The translations under genes were made by a program, and so were the position numbers. From the NCBI RefSeq assembly GCF_017377655.1, contig NZ_JAFREL010000079.1, positions 1 to 64,000 on the forward strand: a DNA stretch of 64,000 bases, read 5' to 3'. Below, one piece after another: positions 1-7,551 of the stretch. Positions within the stretch are counted from its first letter, which is position 1. Each line of letters begins with the position of its first letter. The notes under the pieces were generated by a model. It made no database searches, was not told the origin of the DNA, and worked only from the letters and a program-made list of their open reading frames with translations. This DNA comes from Candidatus Enterococcus ferrettii. GTDB taxonomy: Bacteria; Bacillota; Bacilli; Lactobacillales; Enterococcaceae.

Positions 1-704
1 CTTATATCTATACCAAAAATTCTGATATTCCTTCTGTCTTGGGTAAAGAGGTCACCGCTAGATATCAAGATACTAATGGAAAAACTATTCATGAAAATGA
101 AGTGTTTTCCGGCAACGTTGGCGAGAGCTATACGACTAAAAAGTTAGATATTGATGGATATTCCTTTAAAGAAGTCAAAGGAAACCCCACTGGTGTCTTT
201 ACCGATCAAGAACAGCTAGTCACTTATATCTATACCAAAAATTCTGATATTCCTTCTGTCTTGGGTAAAGAGGTCACCGCTAGATATCAAGATACCAATG
301 GAAAATCCATTCATGAAAATGAAGTGTTTTCCGGTAACATTGGCGAGAGTTATACGACTAAAAAATTAGATATTGATGGATACTCCTTTAAAGAAGTTAA
401 AGGAAACCCCACTGGTGTCTTTACTGATCAGGAACAGATAGTCACTTATATTTATAGCTTTGATAGATTTGCTGAACCTAGTGAGAAAGCTACTATAATG
501 CAAAACAAAATACAAAACAACAAAGAGCTACCAAAAACGAATAGTTCAGGTACATTTACTACAGATACTAGTGCCAATAAAAAATATCCTAATACAGGAG
601 AAATGAAGCAAACGTATTGGAGCGTTTTGGGTATTTTATGTATTGTTGTCACTTTTCTATTTTACTGGTTTAATAAAGCGAAGGATACTAGTAAAATAAA
701 ATAG
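1..704 (+). CDS. MucBP-repeat cell-wall-anchored surface protein, 3' end
   Basis: The frame is open from the first bases of the window, so the gene starts upstream and only its C-terminal part is here. It carries two MucBP-type modules of 74 residues (GKEVTARYQDTNG...; GYSFKEVKGNPTGVFTDQEQ) and the tail of a third. MucBP modules occur in surface proteins that bind mucins or other glycans. A 60-residue polar Asn/Thr/Lys spacer follows, then a sorting signal: YPNTGE (585-602), a hydrophobic stretch (SVLGILCIVVTFLFYW) and a positive tail (KAKDTSKIK). Sortase substrates normally read LPxTG; here the first position is Tyr, and a separate LPKTN lies upstream. The likely role is a sortase-anchored adhesin, but the ligand cannot be told. 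The TTG at 39 is inside a repeat and is not a real start. Confidence 0.85.
   Translation, partial: YIYTKNSDIPSVLGKEVTARYQDTNGKTIHENEVFSGNVGESYTTKKLDIDGYSFKEVKGNPTGVFTDQEQLVTYIYTKNSDIPSVLGKEVTARYQDTNGKSIHENEVFSGNIGESYTTKKLDIDGYSFKEVKGNPTGVFTDQEQIVTYIYSFDRFAEPSEKATIMQNKIQNNKELPKTNSSGTFTTDTSANKKYPNTGEMKQTYWSVLGILCIVVTFLFYWFNKAKDTSKIK
3..455 (+). repeat. Tandem 222-bp repeats encoding MucBP modules
   Basis: Units at 39-260 and 261-455 are in register with a period of 222 bp (74 codons) and differ by only a few bases. Bases 3-38 are the tail of a preceding unit. Such near-identity at DNA level indicates recent expansion or homogenisation, so the copy number upstream of the window probably varies between strains. 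Confidence 0.9.
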
Positions 705-705
705 G

Positions 706-879
706 AAGAACAAAACTTGCTCCCATATCATTAGTCTTATTACTGCGGATAAAATCGGCTCTTCATCTACTTACTTTGTGGATGAGGCCAAGGCCCTCGA
801 TGTCATTGTGACAGAGAAGGCTGCACCGGATAATTTGATTATACCGTATCAGCAAGAAGGGATTCAGGTGATCAGTTAA
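706..879 (+). pseudogene. C-terminal stump of a DeoR-family regulator
   Basis: From about 730 the plus strand reads ISLITADKIGSSSTYFV, then LDVIVTEKAAPDN and YQQEGIQVIS, stopping at 877-879. This lines up with the last 50 residues of the DeoR regulator encoded at 21974-22726 (ISLVTEEKLDTISNYVI, LDTMVTT, AYAEAGVKV). No helix-turn-helix, start codon or ribosome binding site precedes it. The surface-protein gene ends directly upstream, so the first two thirds of the regulator are gone. It may be the remains of a regulator once adjacent to hexitol operon 1. The 5' limit is approximate. Confidence 0.65.
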
Positions 880-885
880 CTGAGC

Positions 886-922
886 ATAAAAACCGCCCTA
901 CTTTGCTCACAGTAGGGCGGCT
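886..922 (-). terminator. Rho-independent terminator of hexitol operon 1
   Basis: A perfect 10-bp inverted repeat (CCGCCCTACT at 893-902, AGTAGGGCGG at 911-920) with an 8-base loop. On the minus strand it is followed by TTTTTATG. It lies just after the EIICB stop codon at 934. Confidence 0.9.
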
Positions 923-933
923 GCTTATAGCAA

Positions 934-2367
934 CTAGCTCGGATTTTTCGTTTGTACCACATCTTCTACCAGCTGATCAATCACTGGATCTTGCAAGTAA
1001 TTTTTTAGGGTAATTACTCGCATATTAGGATGTGATTTGCGTGTTCGCTCTTCTAAATCCTGATGAACCACAACTAGATCACTGTCCGAAGGAACATCTT
1101 CAATTCGATAATTTTTAACTTCAATGTCCATAACTCCAGCTTTTTTCAATTTGTTTTTGAAGGTTGTTGCTCCCATTGCACTACTGCCCATTCCGGCATC
1201 GCAGGCAAAAGAAATTTTTGTATAATTAGCTGGAACAGCGGTTTGATCAGCCAATAGGTCTTTTCCTTCTGTTTTCATGGATTTAGATTTCTCGGCAGCA
1301 GCTTCAAAAGCATCCTCATCTTCATCCGCCATTTTATCTGCTTTTAAAATAACTGATGTTACTAAGAACGATACAATCGTTGCTGTCGTTACACCAGCGA
1401 TTACTCCCACAAAATTTCCTTTTGGTGTCAAAGCTAAATAAGAGAAAATCGAGCCTGGACTTGGTCCAGCAACTAATCCTGCACCAAACAGTTGGAAAGT
1501 GATAATCCCTGTCATACCACCAGCGATCATTGAAAGAATCGTAATCGGTTTCATTAGGACATATGGGAAATATAATTCGTGTATCCCACCGAAGAAGTGG
1601 ATAATGATTGCACCAGGTGCTGTCCGTTTGGCTGCCTTTTTACCAAAGAAGGAATACGCTAATAGCAAGCCCAATCCAGGTCCAGGGTTAGAAGCCACCA
1701 TAAAGTAAATGGATTTTCCGGCATCCAAGGTTTGCTGCATTCCTAATGGGTAATACACACCTTGGTCAATTACATTGTTCAAAAAGAGAACCTTTGCTGG
1801 TTCGTTAATTATTGATAACAGTGGCAGGAATCCTGTAGCGACCAACGCTTCAATTGCATTAGTAACTGCCTGATTGGCTGCTTGAATTGTGGGACCAATC
1901 AGCAAATAAGACAAGACCATTAATAGGAAACCTAGAATCCCAATTGAGAAATTGTTTACGACCATTTCAAAACCAGCTGGAATTTTTCCATCTAGAAATT
2001 TATCGGTCTTTTTCATAATCCAGCCGCCTAAAGGCCCCACCACCATCGCACCCATAAACATCGGAATATCAGCACCGATAATTAGACCCATTGTACCAAG
2101 GGCTCCTAGAACGGCTCCCCGCTGACCGCCAACCATACGTCCACCCGTGTAAGCTAATAATAATGGCAATAAATAACTAACAGTTGGACCAACTAACTCG
2201 TTCAGCAACTCATTAGGAAACCAACCTGTAGGGATAAACAATGCAGTCGCAATTCCCCAAGCAATAAAAGCACCAATATTCGGTAAAACCATATTGGTTA
2301 AAAATCCACCAAAGGCTTGCACCCTTGCTCTGGCAGAGACCTGCTTTTTATCATTCGACATTTCCAT
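934..2367 (-). CDS. mtlA: PTS EIICB, mannitol/hexitol type (operon 1)
   Basis: Membrane permease that imports and phosphorylates a hexitol. Residues 15-345 are the polytopic EIIC domain and contain the substrate-site motif GGIHELYFPYVLMKP (GIHE at 261-264) that is invariant in mannitol permeases. A charged linker follows, then the EIIB domain with the phosphorylatable cysteine C389 in ACDAGMGSSAMG. There is no EIIA domain; the separate EIIA gene is immediately upstream. The start has GGAGGAATATAG before ATG. It is the last gene of the operon. Family membership is clear, but the neighbouring enzymes (epimerase, SIS isomerase) suggest the sugar may be a hexitol other than mannitol. Confidence 0.9.
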   Translation of the reverse strand: MEMSNDKKQVSARARVQAFGGFLTNMVLPNIGAFIAWGIATALFIPTGWFPNELLNELVGPTVSYLLPLLLAYTGGRMVGGQRGAVLGALGTMGLIIGADIPMFMGAMVVGPLGGWIMKKTDKFLDGKIPAGFEMVVNNFSIGILGFLLMVLSYLLIGPTIQAANQAVTNAIEALVATGFLPLLSIINEPAKVLFLNNVIDQGVYYPLGMQQTLDAGKSIYFMVASNPGPGLGLLLAYSFFGKKAAKRTAPGAIIIHFFGGIHELYFPYVLMKPITILSMIAGGMTGIITFQLFGAGLVAGPSPGSIFSYLALTPKGNFVGVIAGVTTATIVSFLVTSVILKADKMADEDEDAFEAAAEKSKSMKTEGKDLLADQTAVPANYTKISFACDAGMGSSAMGATTFKNKLKKAGVMDIEVKNYRIEDVPSDSDLVVVHQDLEERTRKSHPNMRVITLKNYLQDPVIDQLVEDVVQTKNPS

Positions 2368-2386
2368 CTATATTCCTCCTTGAGAT

Positions 2387-2818
2387 TTACTCTTCGATTA
2401 CCGCTAACAACTCTTCTTCATTTTGTATCTCCAACAACGCTTCATATCGTTCTGTATCGCTTAAAATCCCAGCTAAATCAGCCATTAATTCCAGATGTCC
2501 ATCTGGCGAATTCGAAGCCAATACGAAAAATTGTTCTACAGGTTCTTCTTTCGGAAACATAACCGGCTGCTCCAGCTTCATAAAGCTGATCCCAATGCCG
2601 CTACTGCCTAATTCAGGCCGGGCATGAGGCATGGCTATTTTAGGCAGAATAATAATATAGTTCCCGTTGTCTTTTACATTTTGAATCATTGCCTCAATGT
2701 AGCTTGGCTGAATGATACCCTTTTGCAGCAATGGTCTAGCAGCCATTTCAATTGCTTGTTGCCACGTTTCGGCTTGTTGTAGAAACTGGCAGTTCCCTCG
2801 CAGCTGTTCTTTAAGCAT
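2387..2818 (-). CDS. PTS EIIA, fructose/ascorbate-type domain (operon 1)
   Basis: Cytoplasmic phosphotransfer protein of 143 residues that passes phosphate from HPr to the EIIB domain of the operon 1 permease. The active-site histidine is H65 in LPKIAMPHARPE. The PHAR form is typical of ascorbate (UlaC)-type and regulator-attached EIIA domains, whereas the MtlF of operon 2 has the usual IPHG form. The two EIIA proteins are therefore not recent duplicates. The start overlaps the preceding dehydrogenase stop by 8 bp and has AAGGAG. The role is clear from context; the subfamily assignment is by motif only. Confidence 0.85.
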   Translation of the reverse strand: MLKEQLRGNCQFLQQAETWQQAIEMAARPLLQKGIIQPSYIEAMIQNVKDNGNYIIILPKIAMPHARPELGSSGIGISFMKLEQPVMFPKEEPVEQFFVLASNSPDGHLELMADLAGILSDTERYEALLEIQNEEELLAVIEE

Positions 2819-3992
2819 GGCTTTCTCCTTCCAATAAATACTTTTTGTCTTGCTTGGTCGCTTGATAAACCATGTCCAATTCTTCTAATAAAGGACTTTT
2901 TATTTGCGATATTTCTGTCGCAGTTAAAGAAAACCCTTTTTCCTGGATTAGTCTTTTCAATCGAACTGCTTCTTCGTCATCAGTATTGCGATACAAATAA
3001 GCTGCAGCGATAATTTTTAACCCATTTTGATAGGGGAGATTTAACTCTGCCAAACCTTTTACTGGTGCAACTAAACGGTCGTTTGGTTGCAGCTTTCGAA
3101 TGGGTGAACGACCGACTCGATCCACACTATCAGATAATTGCTGGTTGCCGTGACGTTTTAAGGTTTTTTCAATAAACCGATCCATTTCAGTCTCTGAGGT
3201 TTTATATTTTTTTATAAAATATTGTTTGTTCTCAGCCAAAAATCCTTGAACAACTTTTTTCAAATCGGCATCCTTCATAGCTGCTTGGACAGTAGAATAA
3301 TCAAACAGGGCACCCAGATAAGAAAAGGCCGCGTGTGCTGCATTGACAATATACAACTTTCGTTCAATGAATGGCTGCATGTCTGTAACAAATGTGGCTC
3401 CCTTAATTGAAAATTTGGTTGCTGGGTTCCACTGCTGCTGACTAATTACCCATTCAAAATAAGGTTCAACCACTGCAACTGTTTTTCCATCAACCTCTTT
3501 TGAAAGGGCCTGTCGGTCTATCGCCGTATCCACGAAGAAAGCATAGTGATCAAAAAGCGCTTGACCGCTTTCATCCAGCTGCTCTTCTACAGCCTTCTTC
3601 AACAATGAACTGGCATTGATAATATTCTCATTAGCTAAAATATTAATGGGCTGCTGCTGTTCCTTGAATCGTTTTGTCAGAGCTTGCGCTAAAAGTGGGG
3701 CAATCCTAGCGAGATTGCTTGCCCCAACCGAAGTTGTAATTAAATCAGCAGTTTGAATTTCTGTTATAACTTTTTCTGGCTCTTTAACTGAATTTAAGGC
3801 GTATACTTGATCGATAAACAAAGTAGATTTTTTCTCAGTCAGCAACTCTACCGAATAGCCCCTGTCTTGATTCAATTGATTAATTAGCGGCTGGGCAGTA
3901 TCTGCATAACAGAGCTCGAAGCCATTGTCATGAAGAACTTGTCCGATAAAGCCGCGGCCGATATTTCCGGCTCCAAAATGAACTGCTCTCAT
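2811..3992 (-). CDS. mtlD: Mannitol-1-phosphate 5-dehydrogenase family protein (operon 1)
   Basis: NAD-dependent hexitol-phosphate dehydrogenase of the long-chain MtlD family. It starts with the Rossmann nucleotide-binding segment MRAVHFGAGNIGRGFIG and retains DTAIDRQAL, GKEVDGKTV and the C-terminal signature VGRSPIRKLQPNDRLVAP. The known family reaction is mannitol-1-P to fructose-6-P. I chose ATG 3992 because homologues, including the paralogue at 8766-9893, begin exactly there; a GTG nine bases upstream abuts the preceding stop. It differs from the paralogue around the substrate pocket (TTSVGASNLARIA against TTSVWADNLPRIA). With an RPE-like epimerase and a SIS protein in the same operon, the product may need epimerisation before entering glycolysis. 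Confidence 0.85.
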   Translation of the reverse strand: MRAVHFGAGNIGRGFIGQVLHDNGFELCYADTAQPLINQLNQDRGYSVELLTEKKSTLFIDQVYALNSVKEPEKVITEIQTADLITTSVGASNLARIAPLLAQALTKRFKEQQQPINILANENIINASSLLKKAVEEQLDESGQALFDHYAFFVDTAIDRQALSKEVDGKTVAVVEPYFEWVISQQQWNPATKFSIKGATFVTDMQPFIERKLYIVNAAHAAFSYLGALFDYSTVQAAMKDADLKKVVQGFLAENKQYFIKKYKTSETEMDRFIEKTLKRHGNQQLSDSVDRVGRSPIRKLQPNDRLVAPVKGLAELNLPYQNGLKIIAAAYLYRNTDDEEAVRLKRLIQEKGFSLTATEISQIKSPLLEELDMVYQATKQDKKYLLEGESHA

Positions 3993-4001
3993 CTCCGCCA
4001 C

Positions 4002-4559
4002 CTACTCCAAATTCGCATGATAGCGCCATAAGCCATGCATGTCTATATCTTTTTCTTCAATCAAGGTTAACGCAATCGAATCGCCCAATAATAGAAGACA
4101 CTGTTCAAAAAGGCTGGTCATAGGTTGAATGGATGGAATTTCCCCGACTAAATTCAACTTAGTTTGAACTGGAATTCGAACAAAAATATCGGCATACTCT
4201 TTCATGGAACTATTGGGATTCGAACCGATATGAGCGACCATTGCATCGAAGCTTTTCGCTTTTTTGGCAATGGCTAAAGGAAAAGCACTTTCGCCGCTGC
4301 CTGATCCTACAATTAATAAATCTTTGGCAGTAATCGCCGGTTCGGTAATTTGACCGACAACCACCGTTTGAATTCCAATATGAGCCAAACGTTTTGCCAC
4401 AGCCTCTAGGGAAAGCAGCACTCGGCCAACGCCTACGAAGAAAACTTTTTCTGACTGTTGAATCGCCAACATCAGCTGATCTACTTGTTCTTCTGAAATA
4501 CCTGCCAAAGTAGCAGTTAATTCTTCCGCAATTTTTTGTTCCGATGTTCTAAATGACAT
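4002..4559 (-). CDS. SIS-domain sugar-phosphate isomerase, divergent HxlB paralogue
   Basis: A 185-residue single SIS domain in the 6-phospho-3-hexuloisomerase family, keeping LLIVGSGSGES and the terminal HANLE. However, the first phosphate-binding loop reads GVGRVLLS (43-50) where HxlB proteins, including the two others in this window, read GAGRSGL. The change removes the serine of that loop, so substrate or reaction may differ. It probably isomerises a keto- or aldo-hexose phosphate made by the neighbouring dehydrogenase and epimerase. Its start overlaps the end of the epimerase gene by 11 bp, indicating coupled translation. Family call is secure; the exact reaction is unknown. Confidence 0.75.
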   Translation of the reverse strand: MSFRTSEQKIAEELTATLAGISEEQVDQLMLAIQQSEKVFFVGVGRVLLSLEAVAKRLAHIGIQTVVVGQITEPAITAKDLLIVGSGSGESAFPLAIAKKAKSFDAMVAHIGSNPNSSMKEYADIFVRIPVQTKLNLVGEIPSIQPMTSLFEQCLLLLGDSIALTLIEEKDIDMHGLWRYHANLE

Positions 4560-5256
4560 TTTCTCTCACCCCAGCCCCTTCTGCAACTGCCTGTAAAACT
4601 TTTTCTTTGTTTTCAATCAAGGTCGCACCTTTGACAAATAAGCTGGTACTGCCTAGAACTAAATTATCCGCTCCCGCTTCAACGAGATGAGCAATACTGT
4701 CTAAGGAAACCCGACCATCCACCTGTAACTCAACTGCTGGGTTCACTTCTTGAATTCTTGTCCTTAAATCCCGAATTTTTTTGACAGCATAAGGAACTTG
4801 TTTTTCATTTTTATTGGTAGCAAATCCCGGATTGATTAACATCAAACATACCAGATCAATTTCCGGCAGCACATAGTCCAATACTGTTAATGAAGTGGCA
4901 GGGTTTAAGGCTATCCCTACTTTTGTTCCAGCTTGTTTGATTAATTGAATGTAGCGATCAACATGTAAGCTGGTTTCGTGATGAAACGTAATACTTTCCA
5001 CTCCGATTTTCAGCATTTCTTGGATAAAATACTCATTGTCATTAGCCATAATATGGATATCAAAATTCATTGAGGATACTTCCCGCATTCGTTTAATCGT
5101 CTCTAATCCTAAAGGCATGCTGGGACTAAAACTGCCATCAATTACATCAATGTGCAGTGTATCGATTCCGATATCTGCAAGTTCCTGCATTCCTTGTTCT
5201 AAATTCACTAAATCAGCACACATGATTGACGGGGACAACTTTACTTGGTTTTTCAT
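4549..5256 (-). CDS. Ribulose-phosphate/allulose-6-phosphate 3-epimerase family protein
   Basis: A TIM-barrel epimerase of 235 residues and the first gene of hexitol operon 1. It shows the RPE/AlsE hallmarks SPSIMCADL, the metal-binding HIDVIDGSF (35-43), HIMANDN, FHHETS, LMLINPGFATN and QVDGRVS. The family inverts C3 of ketopentose or ketohexose phosphates. The segment after the metal motif (SPSMPLG) departs from housekeeping Rpe (usually VPNxTxG). In a hexitol operon an allulose-6-P-like substrate is more plausible than ribulose-5-P; that is an inference. GGAGGAGCAGGAGTA precedes the ATG. The promoter, cre-like site and putative DeoR operator lie at 5347-5407. Confidence 0.8.
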   Translation of the reverse strand: MKNQVKLSPSIMCADLVNLEQGMQELADIGIDTLHIDVIDGSFSPSMPLGLETIKRMREVSSMNFDIHIMANDNEYFIQEMLKIGVESITFHHETSLHVDRYIQLIKQAGTKVGIALNPATSLTVLDYVLPEIDLVCLMLINPGFATNKNEKQVPYAVKKIRDLRTRIQEVNPAVELQVDGRVSLDSIAHLVEAGADNLVLGSTSLFVKGATLIENKEKVLQAVAEGAGVRENVI

Positions 5257-5346
5257 TACTCCTGCTCCTCCATTGGATTGTCATGTACAAAAAATAATTC
5301 ATCCGCGCGCTTAATTAACAATGAATTATTTCTTGATTACACACTC

Positions 5347-5375
5347 ATTGTAAACGCTCCACTAGCACAAGTCAA
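5347..5375 (-). promoter_or_regulatory. Promoter of hexitol operon 1 with overlapping cre-like site
   Basis: On the minus strand TTGACT, a 17-base spacer and TACAAT form a near-consensus sigma-A promoter. A cre-like site (GTGGAGCGTTTACA, 5349-5362) overlaps the -10 and spacer, which suggests CcpA repression when a preferred sugar is present. Confidence 0.75.
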
Positions 5376-5382
5376 TACAAAC

Positions 5383-5407
5383 GTGCATATTTTTGCGCAT
5401 TATGTGC
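5383..5407. promoter_or_regulatory. Putative DeoR-type operator upstream of operon 1
   Basis: The pattern GTGCA-N8-CGCA-N4-GTGC begins 7 bp upstream of the -35 box of operon 1, between that operon and the divergent deoR gene. A matching element (GTGCA-N8-CGCA-N3-ATGC on the minus strand) sits at 21576-21600 upstream of the levR operon, next to the other DeoR gene. Assignment to the DeoR proteins is inferred from position and repetition. Confidence 0.5.
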
Positions 5408-5435
5408 CTGTTTATGCTGATAAAGTGGAAATGAA

Positions 5436-5464
5436 TTGACACAAACCAGCATGCGTGGGAAAAT
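5436..5464 (+). promoter_or_regulatory. Candidate promoter of deoR-type gene 1
   Basis: A consensus TTGACA at 5436-5441, a 17-base spacer and a weak -10 (GAAAAT) precede the ribosome binding site GGAGGA and the ATG at 5494. It is divergent from the operon 1 promoter. Confidence 0.5.
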
Positions 5465-5493
5465 AAAGGCAGCATAAAATGGAGGAAATTTTC

Positions 5494-6243
5494 ATGTTAA
5501 AAGAGGAAAGACAACAAAAGATTATCGACATTCTAAATATTGAACAAAAGGTTATTGCGAGTGACTTGAGTCAACGTTTTACTGTCTCTGAAGATACTAT
5601 TCGTCGGGATTTGAAGGAACTGGATAGCCAAGGAATGTTGAAGCGGGTACACAGCGGTGCATTGCGCGTTGGCCCGCCAATAACTGATTTTTCTTACCGC
5701 GAAACCGTTGATAGCGAAATAAAAAGAGTTCTCGCCCATAAAGCACTCCCTTTTTTAAAAGAAGATTCGGTTATTATCATCGATGGTAGTACAACAAATT
5801 TAGCCTTGGTAAAAGAAATTCCTCATGACTTTAGAGCCACTATTATTACTAACAGTCCGCCAATTGCTGTAGAGCTGGCACAACATGCTCACATTGAGGT
5901 AAACAACATTGGTGGTATTTTTTACAAGCAGTCAATGATTAACCTCGGCGTTGAAACCTATAAAAACCTGCAAAATATTCGTGCCGATTTGTACGTGATG
6001 GGTATTTACAATATCGACATTGATGCCGGAACCAGCGTGCCAACCGTGCAAGAAGCCGAAATAAAACAGCAAATGACCCGCGTTTCGACTGAGGTATTGG
6101 GAATGATCACAAACGACAAGTTTGGAACTATCAGCAATGCCATCGTTGGACCTGTGGATGATTTGAGTTTTCTGATTTCTGAGGACATTCCGGAAAAGGT
6201 GCGCAAGGAATACAATAAGAAGAAGCTGTTGTTGATTGATTAA
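5494..6243 (+). CDS. DeoR-family transcriptional regulator 1
   Basis: A 249-residue sugar-phosphate-responsive regulator. The N-terminal winged helix-turn-helix carries the DeoR signature (VSEDTIRRDLKELDSQGMLKRVHSGAL). The C-terminal ISOCOT-like ligand domain contains IIIDGSTTNLAL and IITNSPP, where phosphosugars bind in this family. I start at ATG 5494 because GGAGGA lies 8 bases upstream; an earlier ATG at 5479 would contain that ribosome binding site. It is divergent from hexitol operon 1, so it probably controls that operon, with a sugar phosphate as effector. It is a clear paralogue of the protein at 21974-22726 but has a longer, more basic C-terminus. Confidence 0.85.
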   Translation: MLKEERQQKIIDILNIEQKVIASDLSQRFTVSEDTIRRDLKELDSQGMLKRVHSGALRVGPPITDFSYRETVDSEIKRVLAHKALPFLKEDSVIIIDGSTTNLALVKEIPHDFRATIITNSPPIAVELAQHAHIEVNNIGGIFYKQSMINLGVETYKNLQNIRADLYVMGIYNIDIDAGTSVPTVQEAEIKQQMTRVSTEVLGMITNDKFGTISNAIVGPVDDLSFLISEDIPEKVRKEYNKKKLLLID

Positions 6244-6245
6244 AG

Positions 6246-6308
6246 AAAAACACCTAACTACTCAAACCTGCACGAATCAGCAGAGAATGGTAGTTAGGTG
6301 TTTTTTTA
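6246..6308. terminator. Bidirectional terminator between deoR 1 and the iron-type alcohol dehydrogenase
   Basis: AAAAACACCTAACTAC pairs with GTAGTTAGGTGTTTTTTT across a loop of about 28 bases. It has a T-run in both directions and lies between convergent genes ending at 6243 and 6324. Confidence 0.85.
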
Positions 6309-6323
6309 GTTTTTAAGTAGTAT

Positions 6324-7475
6324 TTAAAGGATTTCTTTGAACATTTCAATAGTTTCTTCAACTGTCGGCAGGTATGGGTTAGCTCCTGCACAAGCATCCA
6401 ATTGAGCGTTCTCAGCTAATTTTTGTAAATCAACTTCATGAACGCCTAATTCAGATAATTTTTCAGGAATACCCACTTTTTTTGAAAGAACCTTGATTTG
6501 TTCAATCACATAGCCAGCACATGCTTGATCGGATTTACCGGCAGTATCTAACCCAATAACTTCCGCAATTCGACGGAAGCGTTCAGGTACTACTTTAGCA
6601 TTTTCGCGTTCAACAATCGGCAGCAGCATCGCATTACATACGCCATGAGGTAAATCGTACAAGCCGCCTAATTGATGAGCCATTGCGTGAACATAACCTA
6701 AGCCCGCATTGTTGAAGGCCATTCCTGCTAAGAAAATTGCATAAACCATGTTTTCTCGAGCATCTAAATTATGCCCCTCCTTAACCGCAGTTGGCAAGTT
6801 GTCAAAAATCAGTTTTACTGCTGCTTCTGCAACTACATTGGTAACCGGAAAAGCTCCTGGTGTAACTAATGCTTCAATTGAGTGGGTCAACGCATCTATT
6901 CCAGTAGCCGCCGTTAAATCAGCTGGCTTGTCTACCATTAATTCTGGGTCATTTACCGACATTAGTGCCAAGCTGTTGCGATCAATCATGATCATTTTTA
7001 CACCACGATCTTCATCGGTAATCACATAATTAATTGTAATTTCGGCTGAGGTTCCAGCCGTGGTATTAATGGCTACAACCGGCAGCGCTTTTTCCGTGGT
7101 TTTGTGCATGCCTTCATAGTCCTGCATCTTGCCTCCATTGGTAGCCAAGATAGCAATTCCACTGGCCGCATCCTGAGGTGAACCGCCGCCTAATGAAATA
7201 ATGAAATCACAATTATTTTCCTCAAGTAAGGTTAAACCTTCTTCCACACTGGCAACAGTTGGGTTTGCTTTTACATTGTCAAAAATCAAGTATTCCACAC
7301 CAATTTCATCCAATGGTTTTGTAACCTTCGGCAAAATATCGCTGCTGCTTAAAAATTTGTCGGTAACCAATAAGGCCTTTTTGAAGCCTAGTGGTTTGAT
7401 GTGTTCACCGATATTATTGATACACCCTCTACCCATGATGTTTGTTGCTGGTACATAAAATACATGCTCTGCCAT
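6324..7475 (-). CDS. Iron-type (group III) alcohol dehydrogenase, methanol dehydrogenase/YiaY-like
   Basis: A 383-residue NAD(P)-linked dehydrogenase of the iron-containing ADH family. The nucleotide site GGGSPQD is at 96-102. The metal ligands are visible as D194 and H198 (GIDALTHSIE), H263 (YVHAMAHQLGG) and H277 (DLPHG). Overall it resembles Escherichia YiaY and Bacillus methanolicus methanol dehydrogenase. Family members interconvert short alcohols and aldehydes, including methanol and formaldehyde. It is the last gene of hexitol operon 2, directly after hxlA-hxlB, whose reaction makes or consumes formaldehyde. A formaldehyde reductase or methanol dehydrogenase role is therefore attractive but unproven; lactaldehyde or another aldehyde is possible. 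An intercistronic hairpin at 7524-7547 may lower its expression relative to upstream genes. Confidence 0.85.
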   Translation of the reverse strand: MAEHVFYVPATNIMGRGCINNIGEHIKPLGFKKALLVTDKFLSSSDILPKVTKPLDEIGVEYLIFDNVKANPTVASVEEGLTLLEENNCDFIISLGGGSPQDAASGIAILATNGGKMQDYEGMHKTTEKALPVVAINTTAGTSAEITINYVITDEDRGVKMIMIDRNSLALMSVNDPELMVDKPADLTAATGIDALTHSIEALVTPGAFPVTNVVAEAAVKLIFDNLPTAVKEGHNLDARENMVYAIFLAGMAFNNAGLGYVHAMAHQLGGLYDLPHGVCNAMLLPIVERENAKVVPERFRRIAEVIGLDTAGKSDQACAGYVIEQIKVLSKKVGIPEKLSELGVHEVDLQKLAENAQLDACAGANPYLPTVEETIEMFKEIL

Positions 7476-7523
7476 AAAAATGACCCCTCCATTTTTTAGT
7501 TTTTTTACCTAAACCTTGCGATA

Positions 7524-7547
7524 GAAAAACTGCTTCCTGAGCAGTTT
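7524..7547 (-). terminator. Intercistronic hairpin between hxlB and the alcohol dehydrogenase
   Basis: On the minus strand AAACTGCT-CAGG-AGCAGTTTTTC forms an 8-bp stem with a short T-run. It lies inside the operon between hxlB and the dehydrogenase gene, so it would act as a partial terminator or mRNA processing/stability element. Confidence 0.55.
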
Positions 7548-7551
7548 CCTG

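Noticed and set aside
39..704. TTG at 39 as the true start of the surface protein
   Set aside because: It lies inside a MucBP repeat, no ribosome binding site precedes it, and the frame is open to the window edge.
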